Shown here one piece after another: positions 20,368 through 29,551 of a DNA stretch of 64,000 nt. The position numbers and the translations under genes were made by a program. The notes beneath the pieces were generated by a model. It searched no databases. It was not told where the DNA came from and saw nothing but the letters and a program-made list of their open reading frames with translations. This stretch comes from Agromyces agglutinans (GTDB taxonomy: Bacteria > Actinomycetota > Actinomycetes > Actinomycetales > Microbacteriaceae): the NCBI RefSeq assembly GCF_009647605.1, contig NZ_WJIF01000001.1:355655-419654 (forward strand). The letters are read 5' to 3'. Numbering within the stretch: the first letter of the stretch is position 1; each line of letters opens with the position of its first letter.

Positions 20368-21792
20368 TCATTCGGCTGCGGCGGCCTTCTTGGACGCGCG
20401 CTTCTTGGGAGCGGGCTTCTCGTCGGCGGCGGCCTCGGCCTCCTCGACGACCTGCTCGGCCTCCTCGACGACTTCGGCCTCAGTCTCCGCCTCGTCCTCA
20501 TCGGCCGGAGCCTCGGCGACGGCCGTGAACTCGGAGAGGTCGACGGCGTTGCCCGAGGCATCCGTCACCTTCGCCTTGCCGAGCGCGATCGCGAGCGCCT
20601 TGTTGCGCGCGACCTCGCCGACCATCGCGGGGATCTGGCCCTGCTGGCTCAGGATCTGCACGAACTCGTTGGGCTCCATGCCGTACTGCGCGGCGCCCTG
20701 CACGAGGTACTGCGTGAGCTCCTCCTGGCTGACCTGGACCTTCTCGGTCTCGGCGATCTTGTCGAGCACGATCTGGGTCTGGAACGCCTTGGTGCTCGCC
20801 TCGGTGACCTCGGCGCGGTGCTCGTCGTCTTCGAGCCGGCCCTCGGACTCGAGGTGACGGTGCACCTCGTCCTCGATGACGCTGTCGGCGATCGGCACCT
20901 CGGTCAGCTCGAGGAGCTTGTCGACGAGGAGGTCGCGGGCCTGCGAGCCCTGGCCGAACGACTTGTTGCGGCCGACCTGCTCCTTGAGCGACTCGGTCAG
21001 CTCGGCGAGGGTGTCGAACTCGCTCGCGATCTGCGCGAAGTCGTCGTCGGCCTCGGGAAGCTCGCGCTCCTTGACCGCCGTGACGGTGACGGTGATCTCG
21101 GCGGTCTCGCCCTCGTGCTCGCCGCCGAGCAGCTTCGACTCGAAGGTCGTGGTCTCACCGGCGGTGAGCGAGTCGAGCGCCTCGTCGATGCCGGCGAGCA
21201 GTTCGCCCGAGCCGACCTCGTACGAGATGCCGCTCGCGGTGTCGACCTCGAGGTCGCCGATCTTGGCGACGAGGTCGAGGGTCACGAAGTCGCCCGTCTT
21301 GGCGGGGCGCTCGACGGTGACGAGCGTGCCGAAGCGGCTGCGGAGCCGCTCGAGCTCCTGCTCGACCTCGTCATCGGCGACCTCGACGTCGTCGACGACG
21401 ATCTCGAGGCCGTCGTAGGCGGGCAGCTCGATCTCGGGACGCACGTCGACCTCGATCGCGAGGAGCAGGTCGCCCGAGAAGTCCTTCTCGTCGGGCCACT
21501 CGACGATGTCGGCGGCCGGGCGGCCGAGCGGGCGCAGCTCGTGCTCGGCGACGGCCGCGCGGTAGAACCCGTCGAGGCCCTCGTTGACCGCGTGCTCGAG
21601 CACGGCGGCCTTGCCGACGCGCTGGTCGATGATGGGCGGCGGCACCTTGCCCTTGCGGAAGCCGGGCACGTTGACCTGCTCGGCGATGTGCTCGTACGCG
21701 TGGGCGATGCTGGGCTTCAGCTCCTCGGGCGTCACCGAAATGGTGAGCTTGGCGCGCGTCGGGCTCAGCTTCTCAACCGAAGTGGTCGGCAT
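20368..21792 (-). CDS. tig: Trigger factor (ribosome-associated chaperone and peptidyl-prolyl isomerase)
   Basis: 474 residues. The N-terminal ribosome-binding domain carries the signature GFRKGKVP. The FKBP-type isomerase domain begins near residue 155 ([14 protein letters not shown]). The C-terminal arm follows, ending in a Glu/Ala-rich tail of about 55 residues that closes with a Lys-rich stretch. It binds nascent chains at the exit tunnel. The start is [16 protein letters not shown] with AGGAG upstream; the longer reading runs into the tRNA-Pro gene and is not coding. tRNA-Pro lies 50 bases upstream on the same strand. Confidence 0.97.
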   Translation of the reverse strand: MPTTSVEKLSPTRAKLTISVTPEELKPSIAHAYEHIAEQVNVPGFRKGKVPPPIIDQRVGKAAVLEHAVNEGLDGFYRAAVAEHELRPLGRPAADIVEWPDEKDFSGDLLLAIEVDVRPEIELPAYDGLEIVVDDVEVADDEVEQELERLRSRFGTLVTVERPAKTGDFVTLDLVAKIGDLEVDTASGISYEVGSGELLAGIDEALDSLTAGETTTFESKLLGGEHEGETAEITVTVTAVKERELPEADDDFAQIASEFDTLAELTESLKEQVGRNKSFGQGSQARDLLVDKLLELTEVPIADSVIEDEVHRHLESEGRLEDDEHRAEVTEASTKAFQTQIVLDKIAETEKVQVSQEELTQYLVQGAAQYGMEPNEFVQILSQQGQIPAMVGEVARNKALAIALGKAKVTDASGNAVDLSEFTAVAEAPADEDEAETEAEVVEEAEQVVEEAEAAADEKPAPKKRASKKAAAAE

Positions 21793-21842
21793 GGGGAGGA
21801 TCTCCTGTTGTGTGGAAGTTCGTGTCGAGCCTGGACGACTCG

Positions 21843-21917
21843 TCGGGGCGACAGGATTCGAACCTGCGACCTCCCGCTCCCAAAGCGGGCGCTCTAGCCA
21901 AGCTGAGCTACGCCCCG
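21843..21917 (-). tRNA. tRNA-Pro (anticodon TGG)
   Basis: A complete cloverleaf on the minus strand: acceptor CGGGGCG/CGCCCCG, D arm GCTC...GAGC, anticodon stem CCCGC/GCGGG around TTTGGGA, and T arm GCAGG-TTCGAAT-CCTGT (one G-T pair). The anticodon is TGG. CCA is not encoded. Confidence 0.95.
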
Positions 21918-22144
21918 AGTCGCTACTCAACTCGTCAGTCCGCCGGTGCAGGCATGCCGGAACACGCGTGAGCGCAGGCGAACCCCCGAAAGTCTACTGC
22001 ACCGCGATGCCCGCGTTCGGCCCGGCCCGGGTCCGGGGCATCCGCCGCCCGCGAACGCGAGCGACCGGATGCCGCGGCGACGGCGTGCACGCGCAGCGCC
22101 GGAGCGTGCACTACGATGTTCCAAGTGCCCGCACGCGGGCGCTC
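21918..22144. other. Intergenic region between divergent tRNA genes
   Basis: About 230 bases without a convincing gene. It must hold both tRNA promoters; TACGAT about 35 bases before tRNA-Gly is a possible -10. A GCCCG-CACG-CGGGC hairpin lies directly upstream of tRNA-Gly. Confidence 0.4.
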
Positions 22145-22215
22145 GGGGATGTAGCTCAATGGTAGAGCCTCAGTCTTCCAAACTGATTACGCGGGTTCGA
22201 TTCCCGTCATCCCCT
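22145..22215 (+). tRNA. tRNA-Gly (anticodon TCC)
   Basis: Cloverleaf with acceptor GGGGATG/CATCCCC, D arm GCTC...GAGC, anticodon stem TCAGT/ACTGA around CTTCCAA, and T arm CGGG-TTCGATT-CCCG. The anticodon is TCC. The discriminator T is followed by an encoded CCA. Confidence 0.95.
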
Positions 22216-22261
22216 CCACGAAATGCCGTTCCATCAGGCGCTTAGGCCAGCCTGTCCTCCC

Positions 22262-22289
22262 TTGAAATACCTGGGCATCCGCGTAGCGT
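22262..22289 (+). promoter_or_regulatory. Candidate promoter of dps
   Basis: TTGAAA is followed after 16 bases by TAGCGT, which ends 34 bases before the ATG of dps. This is one of the better -35/-10 pairs in the window. Confidence 0.5.
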
Positions 22290-22323
22290 TGATGATGACA
22301 TCGACCAGGGAAGGCGGCACCAG

Positions 22324-22809
22324 ATGACCGACACCATTGCTCCGAAGACCGGTTCGAACGCCGAGGTCGCCTCGGGAGTGGCGCAGTTCTTCACGCCGAT
22401 CGTGCACCACCTCGTCGCGCTCGCCGTCAACGGCAAGCAGGCGCACTGGCACGTGCGCGGCCACAACTTCATCGAGGTGCACGAGTTCCTCGACACGGTG
22501 GTCGAGCACGCGCAGGGTTGGGCCGACGAGGCCGCCGAGCGCGTGATCGCGCTGGGCCTGCCGATCGACGCGCGCCTCGAGACGGTCGCGAAGCACTCGG
22601 GTGCGGTGAACCCCAAGGCCGGCTTCAAGCAGTCGGATGACACGATCGCCGACGTGATCGCGCAGATCGACCTCGCGACCGAGCAGGTGAACGCCGCGAT
22701 CGAGGGGCTCGCCGAGCTCGACCCGTCGAGCCAGGACATCGCGATCTCGATCCGCCAGGGGCTCGACAAGGACCGCTGGTTCCTCGCCGCGCACCTCAGC
22801 GTGAGCTGA
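22324..22809 (+). CDS. dps: Dps-family DNA-protecting ferritin
   Basis: 161 residues. Dps proteins form hollow dodecamers that oxidise and store iron and bind DNA in stationary phase or oxidative stress. The ferroxidase ligands lie at the subunit interface: NGKQAHWHVRGHNF gives the first His, HEFLDTVVEHAQGWADEAAER gives the second His, Asp and Glu. The N-terminus is short, with no Lys-rich DNA-binding tail. It is preceded by a recognisable promoter and a GGAAGG box. A four-helix membrane protein follows 60 bases later on the same strand. Confidence 0.93.
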   Translation: MTDTIAPKTGSNAEVASGVAQFFTPIVHHLVALAVNGKQAHWHVRGHNFIEVHEFLDTVVEHAQGWADEAAERVIALGLPIDARLETVAKHSGAVNPKAGFKQSDDTIADVIAQIDLATEQVNAAIEGLAELDPSSQDIAISIRQGLDKDRWFLAAHLSVS

Positions 22810-22870
22810 CGGCGGCGCGCCCCCTTCTCGTGGGGGTGCGGTGCATCGGGCCCGGGAGCAGAATGCCGCT

Positions 22871-23599
22871 ATGGCGGCAGACGCTCCCGGGCCCGACCCG
22901 TCTCCGGACCGCTCCGAGGCCCACGACGCCGCCGACCGCGAGGCGGAGTCCCTCACCGACGCGCAGCGCGCCGTGCGCGCCCAGTTGCTCGCGACCGAGC
23001 ACTGGAGTCTCCTCGCCTCGAGGTCGACGACCCAGAGCGAGGTGCTGACGCGGATCGCGATCCTGCTCACCCTCGTCTCGGCCGGGCTCGTGACACTCGG
23101 GGTGCTCGGCAACGCGACCGGGTTCCGCGGCTGGTTCGGCATCGCGGCACTCGGGGTGCTCTTCCTCCTGGTCCTGCTCGGATTCGTCACGCAGCTGAGG
23201 GTGCTCAACGCCGCGACCGACGATCTCGCCTACGTGCTCGCGATGAACCGCCTGCGCGGCGCGTATCTCGACCTGGACCCCGGCCTCGAGCGGTACTTCC
23301 TCACCGGCACCGCCGACGACTTCGACGGCGTCGCCCGAACCTACTACCCCTTCGCCGACCGCGACCGCACGCAGGTGATGGGCAGTTCTATGATGATCGT
23401 CGTGATCGTGGATACCGCGCTGTCGGGGCTGTTCGCCGGGGCGCTCGTCTCCTCGATCACGACGTCGGTCGGCTGGTCGGTGGGCGTCGGGGTGGCGGTC
23501 GCCGTGCTGGTGTTCGGCGGTTCGATCGCCCAGGGGTATCGCAGCTATCGCCACGTGCAGCGTGTGCACGTGCCGCTCAGGGGCTCCCGCGCCGGCTGA
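22871..23599 (+). CDS. Unknown four-helix membrane protein
   Basis: 242 residues, not recognised. After a charged, disordered N-terminus of about 45 residues come two closely spaced helices (ILLTLVSAGLVTLGVLGN and GIAALGVLFLLVLLGFVT), a soluble loop of about 75 residues with NRLRGAYLDLDPGLERYF, then two more helices (MIVVIVDTALSGLFAGALV and VGVGVAVAVLVFGGSIA). The 2+2 helix layout with a cytoplasmic loop is symmetrical. Start at MAADAPGP rather than ten codons earlier, because the N-terminus before it is atypical; the choice is not certain. It lies downstream of dps and could share its stress regulation. Confidence 0.7.
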   Translation: MAADAPGPDPSPDRSEAHDAADREAESLTDAQRAVRAQLLATEHWSLLASRSTTQSEVLTRIAILLTLVSAGLVTLGVLGNATGFRGWFGIAALGVLFLLVLLGFVTQLRVLNAATDDLAYVLAMNRLRGAYLDLDPGLERYFLTGTADDFDGVARTYYPFADRDRTQVMGSSMMIVVIVDTALSGLFAGALVSSITTSVGWSVGVGVAVAVLVFGGSIAQGYRSYRHVQRVHVPLRGSRAG

Positions 23600-23626
23600 C
23601 CGCCGCGCACCAGGCCCGCCGTGAGC

Positions 23627-23671
23627 GGTGCGTCCGGTGCGACCGGTGCGTCCGGTGCGTCCGATGCGACA
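23627..23671. repeat. Five imperfect 9-base tandem repeats
   Basis: Units close to GGTGCGTCC are repeated five times in the gap between two convergent genes. The last unit is degenerate. They are non-coding here. Confidence 0.7.
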
Positions 23672-23680
23672 GGTCCGGCG

Positions 23681-24340
23681 TCAGCGCTGCAGCCAGGCGA
23701 GCACCGCGAGCACACGGCGGTGGTCGCTGCCCGAGTCCTCGAGGCCGAGCTTCTGGAAGATCGCGGTGACGTTCTTCTCGACCGCGCCGACGCCGATGAA
23801 CAGCTGCGCGGCGATGGCGCCGTTGGTGCGCCCCTCGGCCATCAGCTGCAGCACCTCGCGTTCGCGCGCGGTGAGGCTCGCCAGCGGGTCCGACCGCCGG
23901 GAGAGCAGTTCCTTCACCACCTGGGGGTCGAGCACGGTGCCGCCGGCGCTGACCCGTTCGACCGCGTCCTCGAGCTCCTCGAGCGAGGCGACGCGGTCCT
24001 TCAGCAGGTACCCCATGCCGCCCTCCCCCGACGAGAGCAACTCGTGCGCATAGGTGCCCTCGACGTACTGGCTGAGCAGCAGGATGCCGAGCTTCGGCGC
24101 GCGCCGGCGCAGTTCGATCGCCGCTCGCACCCCCTCGTCGCGGAACGTCGGCGGCATCCGCACGTCGAGCACCGCGAGGTCGACCGCGTCGGTGTCGATC
24201 GCGGCGAGGAGCGCCTCGGCGTCGCCGTAGGCGGCGACGGTCTCGAACCCGGCCTCGTCGAAGAGCCGCACGAGTCCCTCGCGCAACAACATGGAGTCTT
24301 CGGCGAGCACGATGCGCAGCGGCCGGGAGGCGTCGGTCAT
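23681..24340 (-). CDS. NarL-type response regulator
   Basis: 219 residues. The receiver domain has Asp59 as phosphoacceptor (LAVLDVRMPP), with LAEDS near the N-terminus and the Lys in YLLKDRV. The C-terminal LuxR-type helix-turn-helix contains LTAREREVLQLMAEGRTNGAIA. It is the partner of the upstream kinase on the same strand. A TACGCT -10 stands six bases before the ATG, after a strong hairpin, so this gene may be transcribed separately as a leaderless message. Confidence 0.92.
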   Translation of the reverse strand: MTDASRPLRIVLAEDSMLLREGLVRLFDEAGFETVAAYGDAEALLAAIDTDAVDLAVLDVRMPPTFRDEGVRAAIELRRRAPKLGILLLSQYVEGTYAHELLSSGEGGMGYLLKDRVASLEELEDAVERVSAGGTVLDPQVVKELLSRRSDPLASLTAREREVLQLMAEGRTNGAIAAQLFIGVGAVEKNVTAIFQKLGLEDSGSDHRRVLAVLAWLQR

Positions 24341-24346
24341 GCCCTC

Positions 24347-24352
24347 AGCGTA
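24347..24352 (-). promoter_or_regulatory. -10 box of the response regulator gene
   Basis: On the minus strand TACGCT ends six bases before the ATG. The hairpin between the kinase and regulator genes begins five bases further upstream. Confidence 0.45.
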
Positions 24353-24357
24353 GCGAC

Positions 24358-24391
24358 GGCGACGGATGCCCCGGGCGGGGCATCCGTCGCC
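24358..24391 (-). terminator. Hairpin between histidine kinase and response regulator genes
   Basis: A perfect 15-base inverted repeat with loop GGGC lies within the 55-base gap. It could stop or reduce transcription from the kinase gene before the regulator gene. Confidence 0.65.
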
Positions 24392-24395
24392 GTGT

Positions 24396-25802
24396 TCATG
24401 CCGCCGTCAGCGGCGTGTACGGGATGTGCGCGCCGATCGAGGTCGGCCCGCCGGCCGGGCTGTCGACGACCAGCACGCCCTGGAGGCCCTGGACGCGCTC
24501 CTGCAGCCCCGCGAGCCCGTGCCCGGCGGTCAGTGAGGCGCCGCCCCGACCGTTGTCGGTGACCCACAGGTCGAGCCACCGGCCCGTCACGCCCGTGTCG
24601 CGCATGCCGACCCGAAGGCGCGCCGCCGAGGCATCCGAATGCTTGGCGACGTTCGTGAGCAACTCGGCGGCGATGAAGTACGCGTTGCGCTCGATCGCGG
24701 CCGGCAGGGCCGCGTCGGCGGGGAGCAGGTCCTCGAACGCGACCGTGACGGGGCTTCGCGCCGCGAGCGAGGAGAGCGCGCTGGCGAGGCCGCGGTCCTG
24801 CAGCAGCGGCGGCGCGAAGCCGCGCGAGAGGGCGCGGAGTTCGTCGAGCGCCTCGCGGGCGGTCTCGCGGGCCTCCCCCACGAGCGCACGGGCCCGCTCC
24901 GGGTCCTGGTCCAGCCGTCGCTCGATCGTCGCGAGGTCCATCTGCAGCCGCACGAGCCGCTGCTGCGGCCCGTCGTGGATGTCGCGCTCGAGCCGTCGGA
25001 GCGATGCGTCTTCGGCCTGTACGGCGGCACCGCGCGACGCCGCGAGCGAGGCGACCTCGCGCTCGAGCGCCTCCGAGCGCCACGCGCCGAGCATGCCGCG
25101 CGCGATGAGGTCGTGCAGCACCGTCAGGCCGCGGAACACGAACGGCAGCGTCAGCAGGAACACGACGCCGAGGACGAACTCGAGGATGCGCTCGCCCACC
25201 ACGACGTCGTAGGAGAGGTCGTTGCCGGGCACGACGCGGTCGACGAGCCATTCGTTCAGCCAGAACGAGCGGCCCTGCTCGGGGATGAACGGCTGCCAGA
25301 GCCAGTTGGTGACCCCGCCGAGCCCGACGGAGAGCCACACGATGGTGACGGTCCACGTGACGACGCTCACGATGGGGTTCACGATCATGGTGTGCAGCAC
25401 GTACAGCCAGTAGTGGCCGTCGACGAAGGGCATGAACGTCGCCCGCCAGAAGCCCTGCTCGCGGTCGTCGCGCGACCAGTCGGGACGGCGGATCTCGGGA
25501 CGACCCGCCCACCGCAGGCGCACGAGTTCGAGCGTGCCGAACGCGCGGGCGATGTAGAACGCGGCGACCATGAGGAAGATGCCGACGACGATCGCGATGA
25601 GGCCGAGGCCGGTGAAGAACACGGTCCAGAGGACCGAGAGGCCGACGATCGCGATCGGCATCGTCAGGATCAGGAAGCCGAGCTCGCGCGGCACGCCGGC
25701 CCAGAGGGCGCCGTAACCCGGCCTGCGGCGCGAGGCCCCGGTGTCGGCGGGCGTGCCGTCGGCGGCCGTCGCTGCGCCCGCGGATGCGTCAGTGGTGGTC
25801 AT
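24396..25802 (-). CDS. Sensor histidine kinase (HisKA_3 type)
   Basis: 468 residues. Residues about 40-235 carry four or five membrane helices of the sensor-domain type found in actinobacterial NarL-family kinases. The phosphorylated His is His276 (ERDIHDGPQQRL), followed by the HATPase domain with NVAKHSDAS (N box) and DNGRGGASLTAGHGLAGLQERV (G boxes). Its first 14 bases overlap the end of the multicopper oxidase gene, so the two are translationally coupled. The pair kinase-regulator would sense a membrane or extracellular signal; the copper oxidase suggests copper or redox stress. Confidence 0.9.
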   Translation of the reverse strand: MTTTDASAGAATAADGTPADTGASRRRPGYGALWAGVPRELGFLILTMPIAIVGLSVLWTVFFTGLGLIAIVVGIFLMVAAFYIARAFGTLELVRLRWAGRPEIRRPDWSRDDREQGFWRATFMPFVDGHYWLYVLHTMIVNPIVSVVTWTVTIVWLSVGLGGVTNWLWQPFIPEQGRSFWLNEWLVDRVVPGNDLSYDVVVGERILEFVLGVVFLLTLPFVFRGLTVLHDLIARGMLGAWRSEALEREVASLAASRGAAVQAEDASLRRLERDIHDGPQQRLVRLQMDLATIERRLDQDPERARALVGEARETAREALDELRALSRGFAPPLLQDRGLASALSSLAARSPVTVAFEDLLPADAALPAAIERNAYFIAAELLTNVAKHSDASAARLRVGMRDTGVTGRWLDLWVTDNGRGGASLTAGHGLAGLQERVQGLQGVLVVDSPAGGPTSIGAHIPYTPLTAA

Positions 25803-27324
25803 GGTCGGTCTCCTCGGTCATCGTCGCACGCTGACCCGGCTCGACGACGGCGAACTGGCCCATCATCCCCTGATCCTCGTGCCACAGCAGATGGCAGTGG
25901 TACATGTACGGCGTGTCGGGATCGGCGTAGTCCTCGAACCGCATGAGCAGCTCGTACTCCGTCTCGGGATCGGCGAAGATCGTGTCCTTCCAGCCCGCGA
26001 GCTCGGGTGGCGGAGCCTGCCCGTCGATGGACGCGATGCGGAACTGCACGTCGTGCACGTGGAAGCTGTGCGGCAGCGAGGTGTCGTTGACCACCGTCCA
26101 GCGCTCGAGCGTTCCGACCGTGACGGTCTCGTCGATGCGGCCCATCTCCATGGCGTGCCCGTTGATCTCGAAGCTGTCGCCGAGCACGAACCGGCGATCG
26201 GCGGCGACCTCGGACGGGTCGAGGTCCGGCACGTCGACGAGGGTCGCGGGCGGCGCCGGCGACGGATCGAGCTGCTCGGCGGCGCGCACCTCGAGCACGT
26301 CGAACTCGTCGGTTCCGCCGTTCATCACGGCGACCGGCCCGTCGAGCGCGGCGATCTCGGGCGTCATCCGCGACTGCAGCACGACGCGTTCGCCGGGCGC
26401 AACGCGAAGCAGCACCTCGGCGCGCTCGCCGGGCGAGAGGCGCACGTGGTCCAGCGAGGCGGATGCCTCGAGCAGGCCGCCGTCCGTGCCGATCAGTTCG
26501 ACCGGACGCCCGTCGCCCCAGGCGAACGCGTACGAGCGCGCGGTCGAGGCGTTGAGCAGCCGGAGCCGCACGAGTTCGTCGGAGACCTCGACGAACGGGC
26601 CGCGCGTGCCGTTGACGAGCAGCTCGTCCCCGAGCCCGCCCGCGTAGCCGCGCTGCGTGTCCTCCTTGCGCCCGTCGGCCGAGAATCCGGCGTCCTGCAC
26701 GATCACCGGGAGGTCGTCGACGCCGTACTCCGACGGCAGCCCGAGCGCGCGCTCGGCCTCGTCGTGCAGGAGGAACATCCCCGCGAGGCCGCGTGCGACG
26801 TGCGACTCGGTCTCGCCGTGCGGGTGCGGGTGGTACCAGAGCGTCGTCGCGGGCTGGTCGATCGCCCACTCGGGCGACCACGTGCCCCCGGGCTCGACCA
26901 TCTGGTGCGGACCGCCGTCCATCTCGGGCGGCAGGTGCATGCCGTGCCAGTGGACGGTCGTCGACTCGTCGAGCGCATTGGCGACGTCGACCCGAACGCG
27001 CTCGCCGCGGTCGGCGACGAGGGTCGGGCCGAGGTAGGAGCCGTCGAAGCCCCAGGTCTCGCTCGCGACGCCCGGGGCGAACTCGGTGGTTCCGGCCCGC
27101 GCCTCGAGCGAGAAGACCCGGGTGCCGTCGGCATCGACGGTCGATTCTGCCAGCGGCGGGATCGCGAGCGGCGTCTCGAACGCGACCTTGCCGACGGTCG
27201 ACACGGTTCCCGGCCCGGCGATGCCGCAGCCGGCGAGGACGAAGGCGGTGGCGCCGATCACGGCGGTGAGGACGGCCGTCGACGCGATGGTCGCGCGCGG
27301 CCGGCGCGGGGTGGTGCGAAGCAT
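25789..27324 (-). CDS. Multicopper oxidase (CueO/laccase-like lipoprotein)
   Basis: 511 residues. The N-terminus is a lipoprotein signal with lipobox LAGC, so the enzyme is anchored outside the membrane. All four copper motifs are present: VHWHGMHLP (about 125), YHPHPHGE (about 165), HSFHVHD (about 421) and HCHLLWHEDQGMM (about 480), the last with the type 1 copper ligands. The C-terminus ends in DHDHH, a possible extra metal site. Such enzymes oxidise Cu(I) or phenols and reduce oxygen to water. The ATG chosen starts the signal peptide. The histidine kinase gene overlaps its end, which links it to a two-component system. Confidence 0.93.
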   Translation of the reverse strand: MLRTTPRRPRATIASTAVLTAVIGATAFVLAGCGIAGPGTVSTVGKVAFETPLAIPPLAESTVDADGTRVFSLEARAGTTEFAPGVASETWGFDGSYLGPTLVADRGERVRVDVANALDESTTVHWHGMHLPPEMDGGPHQMVEPGGTWSPEWAIDQPATTLWYHPHPHGETESHVARGLAGMFLLHDEAERALGLPSEYGVDDLPVIVQDAGFSADGRKEDTQRGYAGGLGDELLVNGTRGPFVEVSDELVRLRLLNASTARSYAFAWGDGRPVELIGTDGGLLEASASLDHVRLSPGERAEVLLRVAPGERVVLQSRMTPEIAALDGPVAVMNGGTDEFDVLEVRAAEQLDPSPAPPATLVDVPDLDPSEVAADRRFVLGDSFEINGHAMEMGRIDETVTVGTLERWTVVNDTSLPHSFHVHDVQFRIASIDGQAPPPELAGWKDTIFADPETEYELLMRFEDYADPDTPYMYHCHLLWHEDQGMMGQFAVVEPGQRATMTEETDHDHH

Positions 27325-27403
27325 GGTTCCAGCCTCGCGACGCGCGCCGTCGGGCTGCATCCGGCGGGCGTCCGGATTCGTACGGGGGTTCTCCCCCGTC
27401 GGG

Positions 27404-28888
27404 CTAGGCGGTGAACGTCGAGTGGGTGGCCACTCCCGCGAGGAACGTCGCCGCGACCGGCATGGTGCGCAGCTCCTCGACGGATGCCCCGTACGGGTCG
27501 AGCTCGAGCACCGCGAGGTCGGCGACGCCGCCCGACCGCACCTCGGCGCCGGCGCCGTTCGTCGACGCGGGGAGCGCGGCGCGCACGTCGATCGCCTGCT
27601 CGGGATGCCAGGGCTCGCGGCCGTCGCGGGCGCGGCCGACGGCGGCGGCCATCGCGACCCAGGGGTCGAGCGGGGCGACCGGCGCGTCGGAGCCGAGCGC
27701 CAGCTCGACCCCGGCGGCCTGGAGCTCCGCGAGCATGAACGCGCGGTCGGTGCGCCCCGCCCAGTACCGGTCGGCGACATCGCGGTCGTCCATGGCGTGC
27801 TCGGGCTGCACGCTCGCGACCACGCCGAGCCGGGCGAACCGCGCGACGTCGTCGCGCCGCAGCAGCTGGGCGTGCTCGATCGACCCGCGGCAGCCGACCG
27901 CCTCGAAGGCGTCGAGCACGCGCGCATTCGCGCGATCGCCGATGGCGTGCACGGCGGGGGCCAGTCCAGCGGCGTGCGCGCGGCGCATGAGCGGGACGAG
28001 CTCCTCGTGGGGCACGGTCGCGAGGCCGGCGGGATGTGCGTGGCCCTCGAGGCCCGGGTACGGGTCGAAGCACCACGCGGTGCGGGTGTTCAACGACCCG
28101 TCGGTGATGACCTTCGCGCCGCCGACCGTGACCTTGCCGCCGGTGCCCTCGACGACCTCGCCGGTGCGCAGCCCCTCGGCGATCGCGCGGTCGAGGTGCT
28201 GCGGGTAGACGCCGAAGGCCACTCGCAGCGGCATCCCGCCGCCGCGCGCGCGTCGCGCCCAGTCGTCGCGGTTCCAGCGCATCTCGTAGTCGACGACGCC
28301 GACGACGCCGCGCGCGGCGGCACGAACGGATGCCTCGGCGACCCAGGCGTCGAGCACGTCGTCGGCGACCTCGTCGAGCTCGCGGACGAGCGCGAAGCAC
28401 GCCTGTTCGCGGAGGATGCCGTCGGCGGGCAACTCGACGCCGTGCCGGCGGGCCGCGGCGCGGTTGAGCCAGCAGGCGTGCAGGTCGGCCGCCACGAGCA
28501 CGACGGGCACGTCGCCGGATGCCCCGTCGAGCAGGTCGGCGCTCGGGGCGTCCGGCCACAGCGCGTCGCGGTAGCCGAAGCCGGCGACCTCGGTCTCGCC
28601 GCGCGCGACGGCGTCGCCGACGAGCGCTGCGGCGGCCGCGGCCGACTCGGCTCCCGCCAGGTCGAGCCGACGCGAGACCATCGCCCACTGCGAGAGGTGC
28701 ACGTGCCGATCGTGCAGGCCCGGCACGACGAACCGGCCGTCGAGCTCCACGCGCTCGGCGCCCGCCGGCGCCGAGACGGATGCCTCGGCCCGCGGCGCGA
28801 TCTCCGCGACCCGGCCGTCGACGATGACGAGGTCCACGGACCGCCCGGTTCCCGGCAGCCGGGCACCGGCGAGCACGAGCGTGCTCAT
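27404..28888 (-). CDS. Metal-dependent amidohydrolase (YtcJ-like)
   Basis: 494 residues of the amidohydrolase superfamily (Amidohydro_3). The first metal motif is HDRHVHLSQW; further conserved segments are AVHAIGDRANARVLDAF and ALGSDAPVAPLDPW with the catalytic Asp. The family hydrolyses amide or ester bonds of varied substrates, mostly unknown. Its start overlaps the end of the next gene upstream, a PaiB-like flavoprotein, by four bases, so both are one operon. The small beta-strand domain at the N-terminus (LVLAGARLPGTGRSVDLVIV) matches the composite domain of imidazolonepropionase-like proteins. Confidence 0.88.
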   Translation of the reverse strand: MSTLVLAGARLPGTGRSVDLVIVDGRVAEIAPRAEASVSAPAGAERVELDGRFVVPGLHDRHVHLSQWAMVSRRLDLAGAESAAAAAALVGDAVARGETEVAGFGYRDALWPDAPSADLLDGASGDVPVVLVAADLHACWLNRAAARRHGVELPADGILREQACFALVRELDEVADDVLDAWVAEASVRAAARGVVGVVDYEMRWNRDDWARRARGGGMPLRVAFGVYPQHLDRAIAEGLRTGEVVEGTGGKVTVGGAKVITDGSLNTRTAWCFDPYPGLEGHAHPAGLATVPHEELVPLMRRAHAAGLAPAVHAIGDRANARVLDAFEAVGCRGSIEHAQLLRRDDVARFARLGVVASVQPEHAMDDRDVADRYWAGRTDRAFMLAELQAAGVELALGSDAPVAPLDPWVAMAAAVGRARDGREPWHPEQAIDVRAALPASTNGAGAEVRSGGVADLAVLELDPYGASVEELRTMPVAATFLAGVATHSTFTA

Positions 28889-29541
28889 GCCTGCGACCGC
28901 GCCTTCGCCGCGCGGAGCGTCTCGTGCGTCCGGCGCATCTCCGCGGCGAGCGCGGGGCTCGCGTACGGGCCATCGCCCTCGAGCTCGCCGATGATGCGGT
29001 CGACGGTCTCGTCGGGCTTGTTCTGGCTCATCTTGTTCTTCGCCGTGAAGCGCGTGATGCGGATGCGCAGGCCGACCGTGCCCGAGGCGATGCGGTCGGC
29101 GTAGGCCGAGTTCTCGGCCGTCCCGCGCATGCGGCGCGGCTCGGGCATCGCGTCCTCGAAGTGGTCGACGAGCGCCTCGAGCACCCGCAGGTTCTCGGCG
29201 TCGTCGAGGAGTTCGGGAGTGCCGTGCAGGTGGGCGGCGACGAAGTTCCAGGTCGGCACCGCCGGCTTCGCGTCGTACCAGCCGGGCGAGATGTAGCCGT
29301 GCGGCCCCTGCACGATGACGAGCACCTCGTGGCGTCCGAGTTCGTGCAGCACCTCGTCGGGACGACCGACGTGCGTGAGCAGCACGATGCCGTCGGCGTC
29401 CTCGTCGAGCAGCACCGGGTAGTGCGAGGCGACGAGGCCCGAGGCATCCGTGTCGCTCACGATCGTCATCCACGGATGCTCGCGGATGACGCGCTTGACG
29501 CCCTCCTCGCTCGCGAGGGTGAAGCTGGGGTTCTGTCGCAT
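28885..29541 (-). CDS. PaiB-family FMN-binding protein
   Basis: 218 residues, resembling Bacillus PaiB, described as a negative regulator of sporulation and degradative enzymes and related to FMN-binding split-barrel proteins. Family motifs are the N-terminal NPSFTLASEEGVKRVI, PVLLDEDADGIVLLTHVGR and the PTWNFVAAHLHG segment near residue 115. There is no helix-turn-helix. The inner ATG with AGGAG is used; the frame extends about 44 codons upstream through a repeat element and is not likely coding. It is coupled to the amidohydrolase gene. A detoxifying oxidoreductase role is as likely as regulation. Confidence 0.85.
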   Translation of the reverse strand: MRQNPSFTLASEEGVKRVIREHPWMTIVSDTDASGLVASHYPVLLDEDADGIVLLTHVGRPDEVLHELGRHEVLVIVQGPHGYISPGWYDAKPAVPTWNFVAAHLHGTPELLDDAENLRVLEALVDHFEDAMPEPRRMRGTAENSAYADRIASGTVGLRIRITRFTAKNKMSQNKPDETVDRIIGELEGDGPYASPALAAEMRRTHETLRAAKARSQA

Positions 29542-29551
29542 GGTGGCTCCT

